Shown: positions 33,457 to 43,011 of the stretch, piece by piece
How the letters are laid out: every line of letters begins with the position of its first letter
How positions within the stretch are numbered: the first letter of the stretch is position 1
Source of the DNA: Oleiharenicola lentus
GTDB lineage: Bacteria; Verrucomicrobiota; Verrucomicrobiia; Opitutales; Opitutaceae
Assembly: GCF_004118375.1 (NCBI RefSeq)
Contig: NZ_SDHX01000002.1
Location: forward strand, 372,001-436,000
Reading direction: 5' to 3'
DNA: 64,000 nt
Made by a program: the position numbers and the translations under genes
The notes under the pieces: model-generated
Database searches by the model: none
The model's input: only the letters and a program-made list of their open reading frames with translations
Told to the model about the DNA's origin: nothing

Positions 33457-35445
33457 ATGAGCCATCTCCCGCCCGCGTCCACGTCGTCTGGGCCCGCTCC
33501 GCTTTGTGCGGACGGGGCCGGCGTCTATCGCGCCGTCTTTGCCGACGGCTTCGACAGCATGGCCATCAGCGACAACGGCTTGATCGTGGACGTCAACGAG
33601 GCGACCCTCCGCATCTTCGGCTACACCCGCGAAGAGTTAATCGGCCGGCAAACCCTCGACCTCGTCGCCCCCGAGTCACGGCCGGCCGTCCGCGCCGCCA
33701 TCGCCAGCAACCTGGAGACCAACTACGAGGTGAGTTTCCTGCGCAAGGACGGTTCCCGCTTCGAGGCGGAGGCCCTCGGCCGCGCCGTCATCCACGGCGG
33801 CAAGCTCCTGCGCCTCACCGCGCTGCGCGACCTCACCGAGCGCCGCTCCAGCGCGGCCTCGCTGCACGACTACCAGCACAAGCTCGAACTCGCCATGCAG
33901 ATGGCTCGCCTCGGCCACTGGGAACTCGATGTCGCGACCGGACGCTTCACCTTCGACGACAACTTTCTGCGTATCCTCGGCACCTCCGCCGAGCTGGAAG
34001 GCAGCCGCAGCATGCTGGCCGAGGACTATGCCCAGCGCTTCATCCCGGCCGAGGAGATCACCGTCGTGCGCCGTGAGATCGAGGCCGCGATCGCCGCCGC
34101 GGACCCCCACTACCAGCGCCAGCTGGAACACCCATTCTGCCGCGTGGACGGCTCGCTCGGCGTGATGCTGGTGAACATCTCCATCGTGAAGGATGCCACC
34201 GGTCGCACCATTCGCACCTATGGCATCAACCAGGACGTCTCGGAGCGCCGGTTGGAGGAGGAATACCGCGCCCGCCTCGAAGAGCAGCTCCAGCATGCCC
34301 AGAAAATGGACGCCCTCGGCACGCTCGCCGGCGGCATCGCGCACGATTTCAACAACATCCTCACCGGCCTGCTTGGCCACCTGCAGCTGGCGGCGCTCGA
34401 TCTGCCCGACGAGCATCCCGCCCGGGCCAGCCTGCGCGAGGCCGGACGCGCGGGCCGCCGCGCCCGCGATCTCGTGGGCCGCATCCTGGCCTTCGGCCGC
34501 CGCGGCCAGCATGACTGGCAGCCGCGCCCGCTGGGGCCCGTGGTGCAGGAGGCCATGCAACTCCTCCGCGCCAGCCTGCCCGCCACCATCGAGATGCGCA
34601 CGGAAATCGCACCGGAACTGCCCGCCGTGCTCTGCGACTCGGCACAGATCCACCAGGTGCTGATGAACCTCGGGACCAATGCCGCCCACGCCATGCGCGA
34701 CCAACCCGGGCTGCTGAGCGTGACGTTGGAATCCCTCGCGCCCTCGCCCGACCTGCTCCGCCGCCATCCGCAAATCCGCACCGACCATACGCTCCGCCTG
34801 ACCGTGCGCGACACCGGCATCGGCATCGCCGACGAGGTGCTGCCGCGCATCTTCGAGCCGTTCTTCACCACCAAGCCCACCGGCGAGGGCACCGGGCTCG
34901 GTCTCACGATGGTTTACTCCATCGTCCAGAGCCACCAGGGCGCCATCGTCGTGGAAAGCGCCCGCGGTGTCGGCACGACTTTCGTCATCTACCTGCCGGC
35001 CGCAGCCAATTCCGCCGCGCCCCGGGCCAACCCGCCCGCGACCAGCACGCCCTTCGAGGCCTTCGGCCAGGGGCGCACCGTGCTGCTGGTGGACGACGAT
35101 CCCGCCGTGCGCCACGTGAGCGAGCGCATGCTGCAACGCCTCGGCTTCACCGTCACCGCCTTCGAGAACCCGCTAGCCGCGCTGGAGGATTTCCGCCGCG
35201 GACCCGGCCGGTTCTGCGCCGTGCTCAGCGACCTGACCATGCCCGGGATGACCGGCAACGAACTTGCTGCCCAGCTCACCGCCCTCCGGCCCGATCTGCC
35301 GGTGCTGCTAACTTCAGGCTACGTGCACAAACTCTCCGAGCAGGCCGCCTGGAGCTCGGGCGTGAAGCACATCATCAAGAAACCATTTGAAATCGGCGAA
35401 CTCGCCGCCCGCCTGCGCGCCATCCTCGACACGGTGTCGGCGTGA
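33457..35445 (+). CDS. PAS-PAS hybrid histidine kinase with receiver domain
   Basis: A 662-residue soluble sensor. It has two PAS domains (SMAISDNGLIVDVNEATLRIFGYTREEL; then LGHWELDVATGRFTFDDNFLRILG) and a HisKA domain with phospho-acceptor His296 (GTLAGGIAHDFNN). The HATPase has GTNAAHAM (N box), DTGIGI, FEPFFTTKPTGEGTGLGL (G boxes). The C-terminal receiver has VLLVDDDPAVRH, SDLTMPGMTG (phospho-Asp) and KKPF. It belongs to the NtrB-like class that often lacks a dedicated DNA-binding partner. Start ATG 33457 is preferred; a TTG lies at 33439. No transmembrane segment; signal unknown. Confidence 0.9.
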   Translation: MSHLPPASTSSGPAPLCADGAGVYRAVFADGFDSMAISDNGLIVDVNEATLRIFGYTREELIGRQTLDLVAPESRPAVRAAIASNLETNYEVSFLRKDGSRFEAEALGRAVIHGGKLLRLTALRDLTERRSSAASLHDYQHKLELAMQMARLGHWELDVATGRFTFDDNFLRILGTSAELEGSRSMLAEDYAQRFIPAEEITVVRREIEAAIAAADPHYQRQLEHPFCRVDGSLGVMLVNISIVKDATGRTIRTYGINQDVSERRLEEEYRARLEEQLQHAQKMDALGTLAGGIAHDFNNILTGLLGHLQLAALDLPDEHPARASLREAGRAGRRARDLVGRILAFGRRGQHDWQPRPLGPVVQEAMQLLRASLPATIEMRTEIAPELPAVLCDSAQIHQVLMNLGTNAAHAMRDQPGLLSVTLESLAPSPDLLRRHPQIRTDHTLRLTVRDTGIGIADEVLPRIFEPFFTTKPTGEGTGLGLTMVYSIVQSHQGAIVVESARGVGTTFVIYLPAAANSAAPRANPPATSTPFEAFGQGRTVLLVDDDPAVRHVSERMLQRLGFTVTAFENPLAALEDFRRGPGRFCAVLSDLTMPGMTGNELAAQLTALRPDLPVLLTSGYVHKLSEQAAWSSGVKHIIKKPFEIGELAARLRAILDTVSA

Positions 35446-35471
35446 GGGCGACCCCATCCGCCGGACCAAAC

Positions 35472-35548
35472 GGTGGAGCGCGTTGCTCCCCAACGCGCTG
35501 AGGAAGACCGCTGCGTGGCCAGCGCCCTGAGGAGCAGGTCGCTCCACC
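35472..35548. repeat. GGTGGAGC...GCTCCACC imperfect palindrome
   Basis: Ends ggtggagcg / cgctccacc enclose two internal partial stems. Same class as 41641, 46100 and 61552. Confidence 0.65.
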
Positions 35549-35595
35549 CTGATCGACGGATTCCGGCTGATACCAGCGTCCCATAGCTTTTAGAC

Positions 35596-35750
35596 TGTCA
35601 TGGCGAGGAGCGTAGCGACGAAGCAATCCAGCCGTTTCGACAAGCCCTACGACTGGCTCAGGGTGGTGAGCAAAGTCGAACCACTCAAGGTCCCGAGCCC
35701 GTCGAGGGACTGGATCGCCACGGCCCGCGCTGCGGGCCTCGCGATGACAA
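35596..35750. repeat. Long inverted repeat (cgaggagcg class) with nested ttcgacaag element
   Basis: Outer arms tttagactgtcatggcgagg and cctcgcgatgacaataatctaaa pair over ~20 bp. Inside the outer element (..gaagcaatccag / tggatcgcc..) lies a separate block from 35633 to 35710 beginning cgtttcgacaag and ending gtcgagggac. The same block occurs in shorter form at 46785-46823. Confidence 0.8.
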
Positions 35751-35860
35751 TAATCTAAAAGCTTCTGGCATTTGGTAGGAGAAGAGACCGGCACCGGGGG
35801 CGACCTCTTCCCGGAATTGCAAGCAAACGGTCCGCGAGCGGGCCGGCTCCATCTGCGTGA

Positions 35861-38800
35861 TCACTGCAGCGACAGGAACACGCGCGGCCCCTTGTTTTCC
35901 GCCTGGGTCGGGCTGCCGGCGGAGAGGAAAAGCCGGTCGCCCGCGATTTTTCCTTCGGTGAGGAAATAGTCGCGCACGCGCTGCGCCCGGGACTCGGCCA
36001 GCGCGCGCAGGTCGTTGTCGGTGACCTCCATCGTCTCGACAAGGCGGGCGGTCATTTCCTCCGGCGTGGGTCCGGTGGCGGTGGCCGGGTCCGGCACCGT
36101 TGTCACCACGGGGTCCGCGGCCGGTGTGGCCGGCGCCGGCGGAGTGGTGAAGGCGTCCACGACGCGGCGAAGCAGATTTTTCCGCACCGGGGCCGGCGCG
36201 GCGGCCACGGCGGGGGCGGGAGGCGGGGGCGCGACCAGTTCAGTGCCCGGGGGAAATTTCTCGTCGAAGAGTTTCTTCAGCATCGCGGCCCGGGCCTCGG
36301 GGGCGATCTCCAGCTGCTCTGGCGGCGGCAGATTCGGATTGGCCGCGCGCATCTCCTCCCAGATCCGGCTGCGCAGCAGGGCCGCGAGCTTGTGTTGCCG
36401 GAGCGCGGCCGTGTCGGCCGGGGCGTCAAAGCCGCCCTCGATGGCGAGGCTCAGGCCCGGCCGGTTCGTGAGAGCCTTGACCATCGTCGCCAGCTTGGCC
36501 GTCTCGGCCGGCAGCAATTCGCGGCCGCCGGGGGCGAATTCCTGGAACGCCAGTTCGTCGCCGCCGCCGCCAAACATCGAGCCCAGCAAGGCGAAGGGCG
36601 AGGTGGCGGCCTTGGTCAGCAGGTTGCCAATCACGCGCCACACCACCTTGCCGATGCGCAGGCTCGGATCGTCGATGCTGCCGGTCATGGGCACGTCGAT
36701 CACGATCTTCCCGTCCATGTCCTTGAGCAAGGCGACGCCCAGCCGCACGGGCAGCTTGGTGGCGTCGGGGCTCTCCACCGGGGCGCCGAAGGTGAACTGG
36801 TTCAGGGTGATGACGTTCTCCGCGTCGAGCTGCTTGTCGTCGAGCCTGGCTTTCACATCGAGGTTCAGCTGGCCGCGCGCGAGCTCGAAGCCGGCGAACT
36901 TGCCGCTGTAGGGACTGAGCGGGACGAGGTCCACGTTCCGGAAGTCCACCTTCAGGTCCACGAACTTTTTCACGCCGAGCGGGTCCATCCGGCCCGTGAT
37001 GGCGATGGGGCCGGCACCGTTGACCGACGCCTTCAGATCCACGTCGGCGCGCGCGAGATTTTCCGAGGAAAGTCCCGCGATGGTGCCGCCGAACTGCGTG
37101 ACAGCCAGGCGCACGTTGGGTTCGAGCGAGCCGTCCGCGAAACTGAAATCACCGTCCGCGATCACGACCCGACCGATGGTGATCTTCGGCAAAGGCGCCG
37201 CCGCCTGTGCGGGTGCCGGCGCGAGTGGAGCCGGAGGCGCCGGGTCGGCGCCCTCGGCCGGGGCCGCCGGCGTGGAGGTCTGAGCCAAGGCCGCGAGGTT
37301 GAACGCTCCGTCCTTGGCCACGAAAACGCGCGCATAGGGCGCGGTGAAATTCACTTCGTCGACGCTCACGGTGAGCTGCGGGGCGGTGCTGGCCTTGAGC
37401 CCGGTAAGTGAGAGCGACGTGAATCCGACCAGCGGTTCGTTGTGCGCGGCGTCCACCAAGCCGAGTTGCGCCACCGTCAAGCCGCCGTCGAAGGTGATGG
37501 CCGGGGTGTCGCCGCTCATCTGAAAGGTCACCATTCCGCTGCCCGAAGCCGCGCCTTGGGCGAGGTGGACGTTTGCAAACCGCTCCAAGTAGGGACCGAG
37601 AGGGATCAAGGAGAATTTGGCCACATCAGTTTGCAGCGACGCCTTTAACTCCGGCATGAGCGCCAGGACGCCCTTGACGTTCACGGTGCCCGTCGGTGCC
37701 CACGTGAGGGACATGTCCAGTGGTATCTCTGCCTTTTCGGCCAGTGTGACCTCCAAAAGACCAAGACGCACGATCGTGGTTGCGAGCGGTGTGCTGCGAG
37801 GGGTTGCCAGATCCTCCACTACGATGCCGAAGTCCCGCAGGTCAATTTCTCGGATCACGAAATTGATTGGATCCCCTCCGGACGCACGCGAAGAGACGGC
37901 CATTTCATTTGCCCGTGGACCCGTTCTCGCCGGCAGCAATTGGAGCAGGTTAATCGAACCGTCTGCCTCTCGCCGCACGTTGAGCTGCCCTCCGCCCATT
38001 CCAATCGTTCCAATCTGCGCCTGATGTCGAAAAATGTCAGCGGTGATTCCCTGAATTCCCAATTCATGAAGTGCTAACACGGGGTGCTGGTTGCTGCGTT
38101 CTACGAGATTCAAGTCGCGAAGCTGCAGGGTGCCGCCCAGCAGCTTCATCTCGCGGTTCTCGCGGTCGAACTTCGCCTCATAGCGTCCGCCCACGCTGAG
38201 GCGGCCGCCGGTGAGATCGGCCTGCACGAAGTCGGCGTAGTAGGCCGCATATTTGGGTAGTTGGATGTTCTCCAGCTTCAACTCGCCCGCGGACGACAGC
38301 GGCGCCGCGCTGATCGTGCCGGTCCAGGTGAAACGCTCGCCGCTCTCCGAGACCGCCTCGAAATGATAGGGCGCGCCGCGCTCGGCCGTGGTGTGGAATT
38401 CCGTGAGGTTGAAACTGACCGGCCCCAGCGCGGTGGAGAACGGCCGCGAACGCGACTCGTCCACGAAGTTCAGTTGCGCCTGTTGCACGACCAAACGGCC
38501 GACCTGCACCGCGGGCGGCGGTTTGCCCGGCCCGGCGGCCGGAGCCCCGGCGGGCGCCGCGGTGAGTTTTTCCAGGATGTCGGCAAAGTTGAAGGTGCCG
38601 TCCGGGTGCAGGATCGCGGTCACCTGAAACCCGTCGAGCTCGACCGCGCCGAGTTTCCACGCTCCGACCACGGAGGTCAGCGGGTCGGCGTTCACATAAA
38701 GCCGGCGCCAGCGCAGGAAGGAGCCGGTGCCCTCCTTCAGGCGCACATCCAAGTCCTCCAGGGTGAGCGAAACGGCGAAGGGGTTCACCTTCACCTTGCC

Positions 38801-38962
38801 CACCGTGACGGTGCGGCCGAGCGCGGCGGTGGCGTGCTTCTCCAGCTGCGACTTCACGATCCCGGGCGCGACGAGGAATCCGCCCACGGCATAGGCGGCG
38901 AGCAGTCCGCCTGCGATCCAGAGTTTGCGACGCCAACGCGAGGGAGCCTGCACCGGTTTCAT
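35861..38962 (-). CDS. DUF748 / AsmA-like envelope protein
   Basis: A 1033-residue protein with one N-terminal membrane anchor (RRKLWIAGGLLAAYAVGGFLVAPGI). Long beta-rich AsmA/DUF748 repeats follow (VNPFAVSLTLEDLDVRL, FNLTEFHTTAERGAPYHFEA, DLKVDFRNVDLVPLSPYSGKFAG, LNLDVKARLDDKQL, LGVALLKDMDGKIVIDVPMTGS), then Pro/Ala-rich linkers and a C-terminal OmpA-like segment (RAQRVRDYFLTEGKIAGDRLFLS). AsmA-like proteins span the periplasm and are linked to phospholipid transport between membranes; that role is inferred. Codons 37560-38115 are noticeably AT-richer than the rest. Confidence 0.85.
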   Translation of the reverse strand: MKPVQAPSRWRRKLWIAGGLLAAYAVGGFLVAPGIVKSQLEKHATAALGRTVTVGKVKVNPFAVSLTLEDLDVRLKEGTGSFLRWRRLYVNADPLTSVVGAWKLGAVELDGFQVTAILHPDGTFNFADILEKLTAAPAGAPAAGPGKPPPAVQVGRLVVQQAQLNFVDESRSRPFSTALGPVSFNLTEFHTTAERGAPYHFEAVSESGERFTWTGTISAAPLSSAGELKLENIQLPKYAAYYADFVQADLTGGRLSVGGRYEAKFDRENREMKLLGGTLQLRDLNLVERSNQHPVLALHELGIQGITADIFRHQAQIGTIGMGGGQLNVRREADGSINLLQLLPARTGPRANEMAVSSRASGGDPINFVIREIDLRDFGIVVEDLATPRSTPLATTIVRLGLLEVTLAEKAEIPLDMSLTWAPTGTVNVKGVLALMPELKASLQTDVAKFSLIPLGPYLERFANVHLAQGAASGSGMVTFQMSGDTPAITFDGGLTVAQLGLVDAAHNEPLVGFTSLSLTGLKASTAPQLTVSVDEVNFTAPYARVFVAKDGAFNLAALAQTSTPAAPAEGADPAPPAPLAPAPAQAAAPLPKITIGRVVIADGDFSFADGSLEPNVRLAVTQFGGTIAGLSSENLARADVDLKASVNGAGPIAITGRMDPLGVKKFVDLKVDFRNVDLVPLSPYSGKFAGFELARGQLNLDVKARLDDKQLDAENVITLNQFTFGAPVESPDATKLPVRLGVALLKDMDGKIVIDVPMTGSIDDPSLRIGKVVWRVIGNLLTKAATSPFALLGSMFGGGGDELAFQEFAPGGRELLPAETAKLATMVKALTNRPGLSLAIEGGFDAPADTAALRQHKLAALLRSRIWEEMRAANPNLPPPEQLEIAPEARAAMLKKLFDEKFPPGTELVAPPPPAPAVAAAPAPVRKNLLRRVVDAFTTPPAPATPAADPVVTTVPDPATATGPTPEEMTARLVETMEVTDNDLRALAESRAQRVRDYFLTEGKIAGDRLFLSAGSPTQAENKGPRVFLSLQ

Positions 38963-39172
38963 GCCATCATGCTACCCGCGCACGGTCCGACCCGACAATG
39001 CCGATTTATCCCCAGCGCCCGCCCCGGCCAAACGGCTCCGACGACGGCTGTAGTTAAGGATGTAACCGTCGCGATTCTTTTTGCCGCGCGAGGGTCCGCT
39101 ACGGTGCGGCCAACCACCCCTCCGGACGCGACGCCTCGATCTGCGCCGCGACTGGTCCACCCCACCTACACC

Positions 39173-41560
39173 ATGAAGCCCCTTCGCCACCCCTTCGGGG
39201 CGGTTCTCGCCGCCCTTGCCGCACTCCCCGCCGTGCTGGCCCAAACTGCCAATCCCCCCGCCGTCCCCGACCCCAAGGCCGACGGAGAGGTGCTCAAGCT
39301 CTCACCCTTCGAGGTGAAGGCCGACGAAAACCGCGGCTACGTCGCCGCCGAGACCATGACCGGCACGCGCGTCGCCACGCAGATCAAGGACCTGCCCTAC
39401 ACCGTCAACGTCGTCACCAGCGAGTTCTTCGAGGACTTCGCGCTGTTCCAGCTCGACGACACGCTCGTGGGGGTCGGCGGCATGACCGGCCTCGACATCG
39501 GCGGCGGCTTCAACCTCCGCGGCTTCACCTCCAGTTCGCAGCTGCGCGACGGTTTCTACCGCCTCGGCCGCTACGGTCAGACCAACATCGACCGCCTCGA
39601 GATCATCAAGGGCCCCAACGCCGGCATCTACGGCCGCACCTCGCCCGGCGGCATGGTGAACATGATCTCAAAAGGCCCGCGCAAGGAGAACGCTTATAAG
39701 CTCACGCTCCGCGGCGGCAGCTACGACACCGCCCAGGCGACCCTGCAAAGCACCGGCACGCTCGGTTCGCCCAAGACCTACCACATCCTGATCGCCAGCC
39801 AGTATAACCGCGGCGGCGCCGACCTCATGGACTGGTTCCACATCCGTGAAAACCAGGCCTTTCTCGCCCTCAAGCATGAGTTCGACAACGGCGGCCGCCT
39901 CCTCGTCTCGGCCGAGTATTTCAAGCAATACCGCAACGCTCCGCAGGGCGCCGCGCCGGTCGTGACCGACCTGAAGAGCACCGCGAGCAATCTCGACGAT
40001 GAGGCCGTCGGCTACGCCATGAATCTCGCGCGCTACAACGCCTTCGGCCCGCACAGCGAGCTCTACCGCGGCTCCAACACCGGCTACTTCTCCTACGACC
40101 GCCAGCTCAACGACACCGTGAGCATCCGTGTCGGCGGCCAGATTTTCGCCGCCGACCGCTGGGACTACAACCAGAACACCGGCTTCGGCGCCGTCACCAT
40201 CAACAGCACCACCGCCTCCGCCAACCTCACCTCCACGCGCGGCGCCGCGCCCAACCGCGGCCTGATCTTCGAGGACGGCGGCGGTCTGCAGTTCGACACC
40301 GTCGCGCGCTACGACCTGCTCGGCGGCCGGGTCGCCAACAAGACGCTCGTGACCGTCGATTTCAACGACTACTACCGCTACGACCCCACGCGCAACAGCG
40401 GCGCCGCGGCCGCGCTCGCCGCCTGGTCCGCCGCCGGCTCGGGCCGCGTCGTGGCGCTCACGCCCGACTACCGGCCTGTCGCCCCGCTCACCTACTTCGG
40501 CGCCGGCCTCGACGACGCCCCGCTCGCCAACCTCACGCGCCTCACCCGCCGCCGCGCCACGGTCTTCGGCGGCATGGTCCGCCACGAGGCCCGCTGGCTC
40601 GACGACGCGCTGCTCACCTACTTCGGCGCGCGCTTCGACAAGGTGAAGTTCAGCGAACTCGAATACCTCGCGACCGTAAACGGCGTCCAGGGCACGCTCA
40701 CCAACCCCGTCGTCGTCAAGCGCACCGTCAACCAGACCAAGCCCAATTTCGGCGTGCTCTACAAGGTGCGAGACAGCTTCCGCGTCTATGCCAACTACGC
40801 CGAGAGCTACTTCGTCAACCAGACCGACAACCCGGCCGACATCGCCAACCCGCTCTACCAGCCCGAAACCGCCAAGGGCTGGGACTACGGCATCAAGGGC
40901 TCGTTGTTCGGCGACCGCCTCAACTACACCATCGGCCTGTTCGACATCCGCCGCTTCAACGTCCGTGTGACCGACATTGAGGAATCGCCCGTCGGTTCCG
41001 GCAACTTCGTGCAGATCACGCGCCCCGACGGCGACCAGAAGGACACCGGCTGGGAAGCCGACGTGAACTGGGCGGTGGACCGCCACTGGTCCACCGGCCT
41101 GAGCTTCGGCCACGTGAAGGCCATCTACAGCGACTTCGGCACCGCGTTTCCGTTGTCCGTCGGCCGCAAGGTGCAGAACATCTCGCCGGAAAACGGCAGC
41201 GTCTATCTGAAGTACAGCGGCAGCGAGGGCCGGCTGAAGGGCTTCTCCGCGAACCTTGGCGTGACCTACGTAGCCGAGACCCCCACCGAGGCCCCCAACG
41301 CCGGCGACACCTACGCCACCGGCGCCGGCGGCGTGCGCAGCCTCACCCGCACCACCAACCAGTGGAAGCTCACCGTGCCGTCGTTCACCCTCTGGAATCT
41401 CGGTGTCACCTATTCATGGAAACAGGGTTCCGCGCTCAGCCACCAGCTGCGCTTCAACGTGAACAACGTCTTCGACCGCGACTACCTGAAGGTCAACCGG
41501 ACCCTCGGCGACCCGCGCGGCGTCTTCGTGAGCTACACGCTCGGCCTCTCCCGCGACTGA
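39173..41560 (+). CDS. TonB-dependent outer membrane receptor
   Basis: A 795-residue protein with a signal peptide (MKPLRHPFGAVLAALAALPAVLAQ). A conserved segment GEVLKLSPFEVKADENRGY probably contains the TonB-interacting region. A plug domain (GTRVATQIKDLPYTVNVVT, FNLRGFTSS, DRLEIIKGPNAGIYGRTSPGGMVNMISK) and a 22-strand barrel follow, ending FVSYTLGLSRD. It imports siderophores or oligosaccharides with TonB energy. The alginate-lyase-family gene next door suggests a sugar substrate. ATG 39173 is chosen by the signal peptide; the frame runs open far upstream, antisense to the DUF748 gene. Confidence 0.92.
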   Translation: MKPLRHPFGAVLAALAALPAVLAQTANPPAVPDPKADGEVLKLSPFEVKADENRGYVAAETMTGTRVATQIKDLPYTVNVVTSEFFEDFALFQLDDTLVGVGGMTGLDIGGGFNLRGFTSSSQLRDGFYRLGRYGQTNIDRLEIIKGPNAGIYGRTSPGGMVNMISKGPRKENAYKLTLRGGSYDTAQATLQSTGTLGSPKTYHILIASQYNRGGADLMDWFHIRENQAFLALKHEFDNGGRLLVSAEYFKQYRNAPQGAAPVVTDLKSTASNLDDEAVGYAMNLARYNAFGPHSELYRGSNTGYFSYDRQLNDTVSIRVGGQIFAADRWDYNQNTGFGAVTINSTTASANLTSTRGAAPNRGLIFEDGGGLQFDTVARYDLLGGRVANKTLVTVDFNDYYRYDPTRNSGAAAALAAWSAAGSGRVVALTPDYRPVAPLTYFGAGLDDAPLANLTRLTRRRATVFGGMVRHEARWLDDALLTYFGARFDKVKFSELEYLATVNGVQGTLTNPVVVKRTVNQTKPNFGVLYKVRDSFRVYANYAESYFVNQTDNPADIANPLYQPETAKGWDYGIKGSLFGDRLNYTIGLFDIRRFNVRVTDIEESPVGSGNFVQITRPDGDQKDTGWEADVNWAVDRHWSTGLSFGHVKAIYSDFGTAFPLSVGRKVQNISPENGSVYLKYSGSEGRLKGFSANLGVTYVAETPTEAPNAGDTYATGAGGVRSLTRTTNQWKLTVPSFTLWNLGVTYSWKQGSALSHQLRFNVNNVFDRDYLKVNRTLGDPRGVFVSYTLGLSRD

Positions 41561-41586
41561 GTTTTGGGTCAGTCAGGATAGATAGG

Positions 41587-41616
41587 AAGGCGGAGCCGCA
41601 AGGCTCCGCCTTTATT
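41587..41616 (+). terminator. Terminator of the TonB-dependent receptor gene
   Basis: A 10-bp stem aggcggagcc / ggctccgcct with gcaa loop runs into tttatt, 27 bp after the stop. Confidence 0.8.
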
Positions 41617-41640
41617 GCTGCGGGCACCGCTCCTCTGAAA

Positions 41641-41700
41641 TGGAGCCGGGGCGCCCCCGTCCCGGAGATCGAAAACCGGCCCGAGGGCGGGCCGGCTCCA
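41641..41700. repeat. TGGAGCC...GGCTCCA imperfect palindrome
   Basis: tggagccggggcgcc at one end and gggccggctcca at the other, between convergent genes. Same class as 35472, 46100 and 61552. Confidence 0.6.
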
Positions 41701-41719
41701 CAAAAACTCTTGCCACTCC

Positions 41720-42862
41720 TCACCCCTTCCCCCGCGTCCACAACACCGGCTCGCGGATGGGAAAGTTGCGCCGCACTTCCTCAACCTGGGGAGCCGCCTC
41801 CAGCGACAGCCAGAGCTTGAGCCAGTCGTTCCGGCCCGTGCTTTGCGCACCCCACAGCAAAAACGGCTGCCGCACGGGCCACTCGTCCCAATACATCACG
41901 TCGGGCTGGCCCGGCCACTTTGCCTTGTCCGCGATGAACGGGGCCAGAAATTCCACGCCGCGCACGAGGCTGCGTCCGTCGGGCAGCGTGAAACGCAGGA
42001 GATCGTCTTCCGGCGTGGACAGCACGACCGCGACCGCGGCCATCACGTCGAGGTTGAAGATCGAGTAGCCGTAGGGCTTGGTGCGGCGCAGCTCTTGCGG
42101 AAAACTGCCGTCCGCCGCCATCTGGTCGGGCAGGTGCACCGCGACGAGCCGCCGCCGGCACTCGGCCAGCATCGCCTCGTCGCCCACCAGCCGCGCAAAA
42201 CACGCCGCCTGCAGCGTCCAGCAGGTGCCGTGGTTGTTCTTCGCCCGGCTCTCCTCGACGCCGTAGGGGTGCGTCGAGATCCAGTTCAGGTAATTGCGGA
42301 ACCAGCCGGTGATGGCCGCGTCTTTCTCCGCGGTGAGCGCCTGTGAGCCGCGCAGAGCCTCGACCGCGAGCGCCACCTCGGCGAGGTGCAACGTGTCGAT
42401 CACACCGATGCTGCGGCCGGTGACGCGGCCCTTGATGGCCTGGGCATAAAGCAGGCTCGGGTTCATGCGCGTGGCCGGCGTGACAAACCACGCCTCCAGG
42501 TGCCGCACCGCGGCGGCAGCGTGGCGCTCGTCGCCGGTGACCTTGTAAGCCGACGCAAGCGTGCCGACATCGCGCGTGAAATCCAGCATCAGCCGGCGGT
42601 GGGCGACGAAGTTGTCGGGGTTGCTCAGACCGTCGCGCTGGATGTAGGGCCCTTCGGGATTCGCCGGGTCCGGCCACCAGTAGTCGCCCTCCGACGAGAA
42701 GTCGTGCGCCCCGCCGGCGCTGCGCGGATTGCGCACGCTCACGATCGTGACGGGCTCGGCCACCTGCGCAGCCTCCGCCTGCCGGAGCAGCCGGGGTTTT
42801 TCATGGCCCGCCAAATTAAACGCGGGCAGCAGGGCAAGCGACAGGGCGAGGAGCGAAAGCAT
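41720..42862 (-). CDS. Alginate lyase family protein, exported
   Basis: A 380-residue protein with a signal peptide (MLSLLALSLALLPAFNLAG). The alpha/alpha-barrel lyase pattern is present: DFSSEGDYWWPDP, NPSLLYAQAIKG, and the catalytic-type NNHG at residues 209-212 (AKNNHGTCWTLQAACFA), then LRRTKPYGYSIFNLD and PFLLWGAQSTGRNDWL. The PL5-like/PF05426 family degrades alginate or other uronates. The start at 42862 is fixed by the signal peptide. It is divergent from a LacI regulator and converges on the TonB receptor. Confidence 0.85.
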   Translation of the reverse strand: MLSLLALSLALLPAFNLAGHEKPRLLRQAEAAQVAEPVTIVSVRNPRSAGGAHDFSSEGDYWWPDPANPEGPYIQRDGLSNPDNFVAHRRLMLDFTRDVGTLASAYKVTGDERHAAAAVRHLEAWFVTPATRMNPSLLYAQAIKGRVTGRSIGVIDTLHLAEVALAVEALRGSQALTAEKDAAITGWFRNYLNWISTHPYGVEESRAKNNHGTCWTLQAACFARLVGDEAMLAECRRRLVAVHLPDQMAADGSFPQELRRTKPYGYSIFNLDVMAAVAVVLSTPEDDLLRFTLPDGRSLVRGVEFLAPFIADKAKWPGQPDVMYWDEWPVRQPFLLWGAQSTGRNDWLKLWLSLEAAPQVEEVRRNFPIREPVLWTRGKG

Positions 42863-42985
42863 GGGACGAAGTCTGGGGCCGGACCGGCGCAGGCAAGTGC
42901 GCGACTGGTTATACCGTTCAGCATTTTCTTCAAACCCCGGGCCGCAACAAACCCATTTTGCTTGGCAGGAGCCCGGGCTGCTTGT

Positions 42986-43001
42986 GCTTATCTGGTTAAG
43001 C
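42986..43001. promoter_or_regulatory. Possible operator upstream of the LacI-type gene
   Basis: A short inverted repeat GCTTA-tctggt-TAAGC lies in the divergent promoter region between the alginate-lyase-family gene and the lacI-type gene, 10 bp before the regulator start. It could be an autoregulatory site, but five-base arms are weak evidence. Confidence 0.25.
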
Positions 43002-43011
43002 AACCCCGCCC

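Larger units (their letters stand above)
35446..35860. other. Repeat-filled intergenic region
   Basis: 415 bp between convergent genes with no supported gene. It holds a GGTGGAGC...GCTCCACC palindrome (35472-35548) and a long inverted repeat of the cgaggagcg class (35596-35750) carrying an inner ttcgacaag element. Confidence 0.7.

Noticed and set aside
38261-39172. Upstream extension of the TonB receptor frame
   Set aside because: Reads through the antisense of the DUF748 gene; the signal peptide at 39173 marks the true start.
39668-41113. Antisense frame within the TonB receptor gene
   Set aside because: Composition is an echo of the sense codons; no motif, signal peptide or supporting context.
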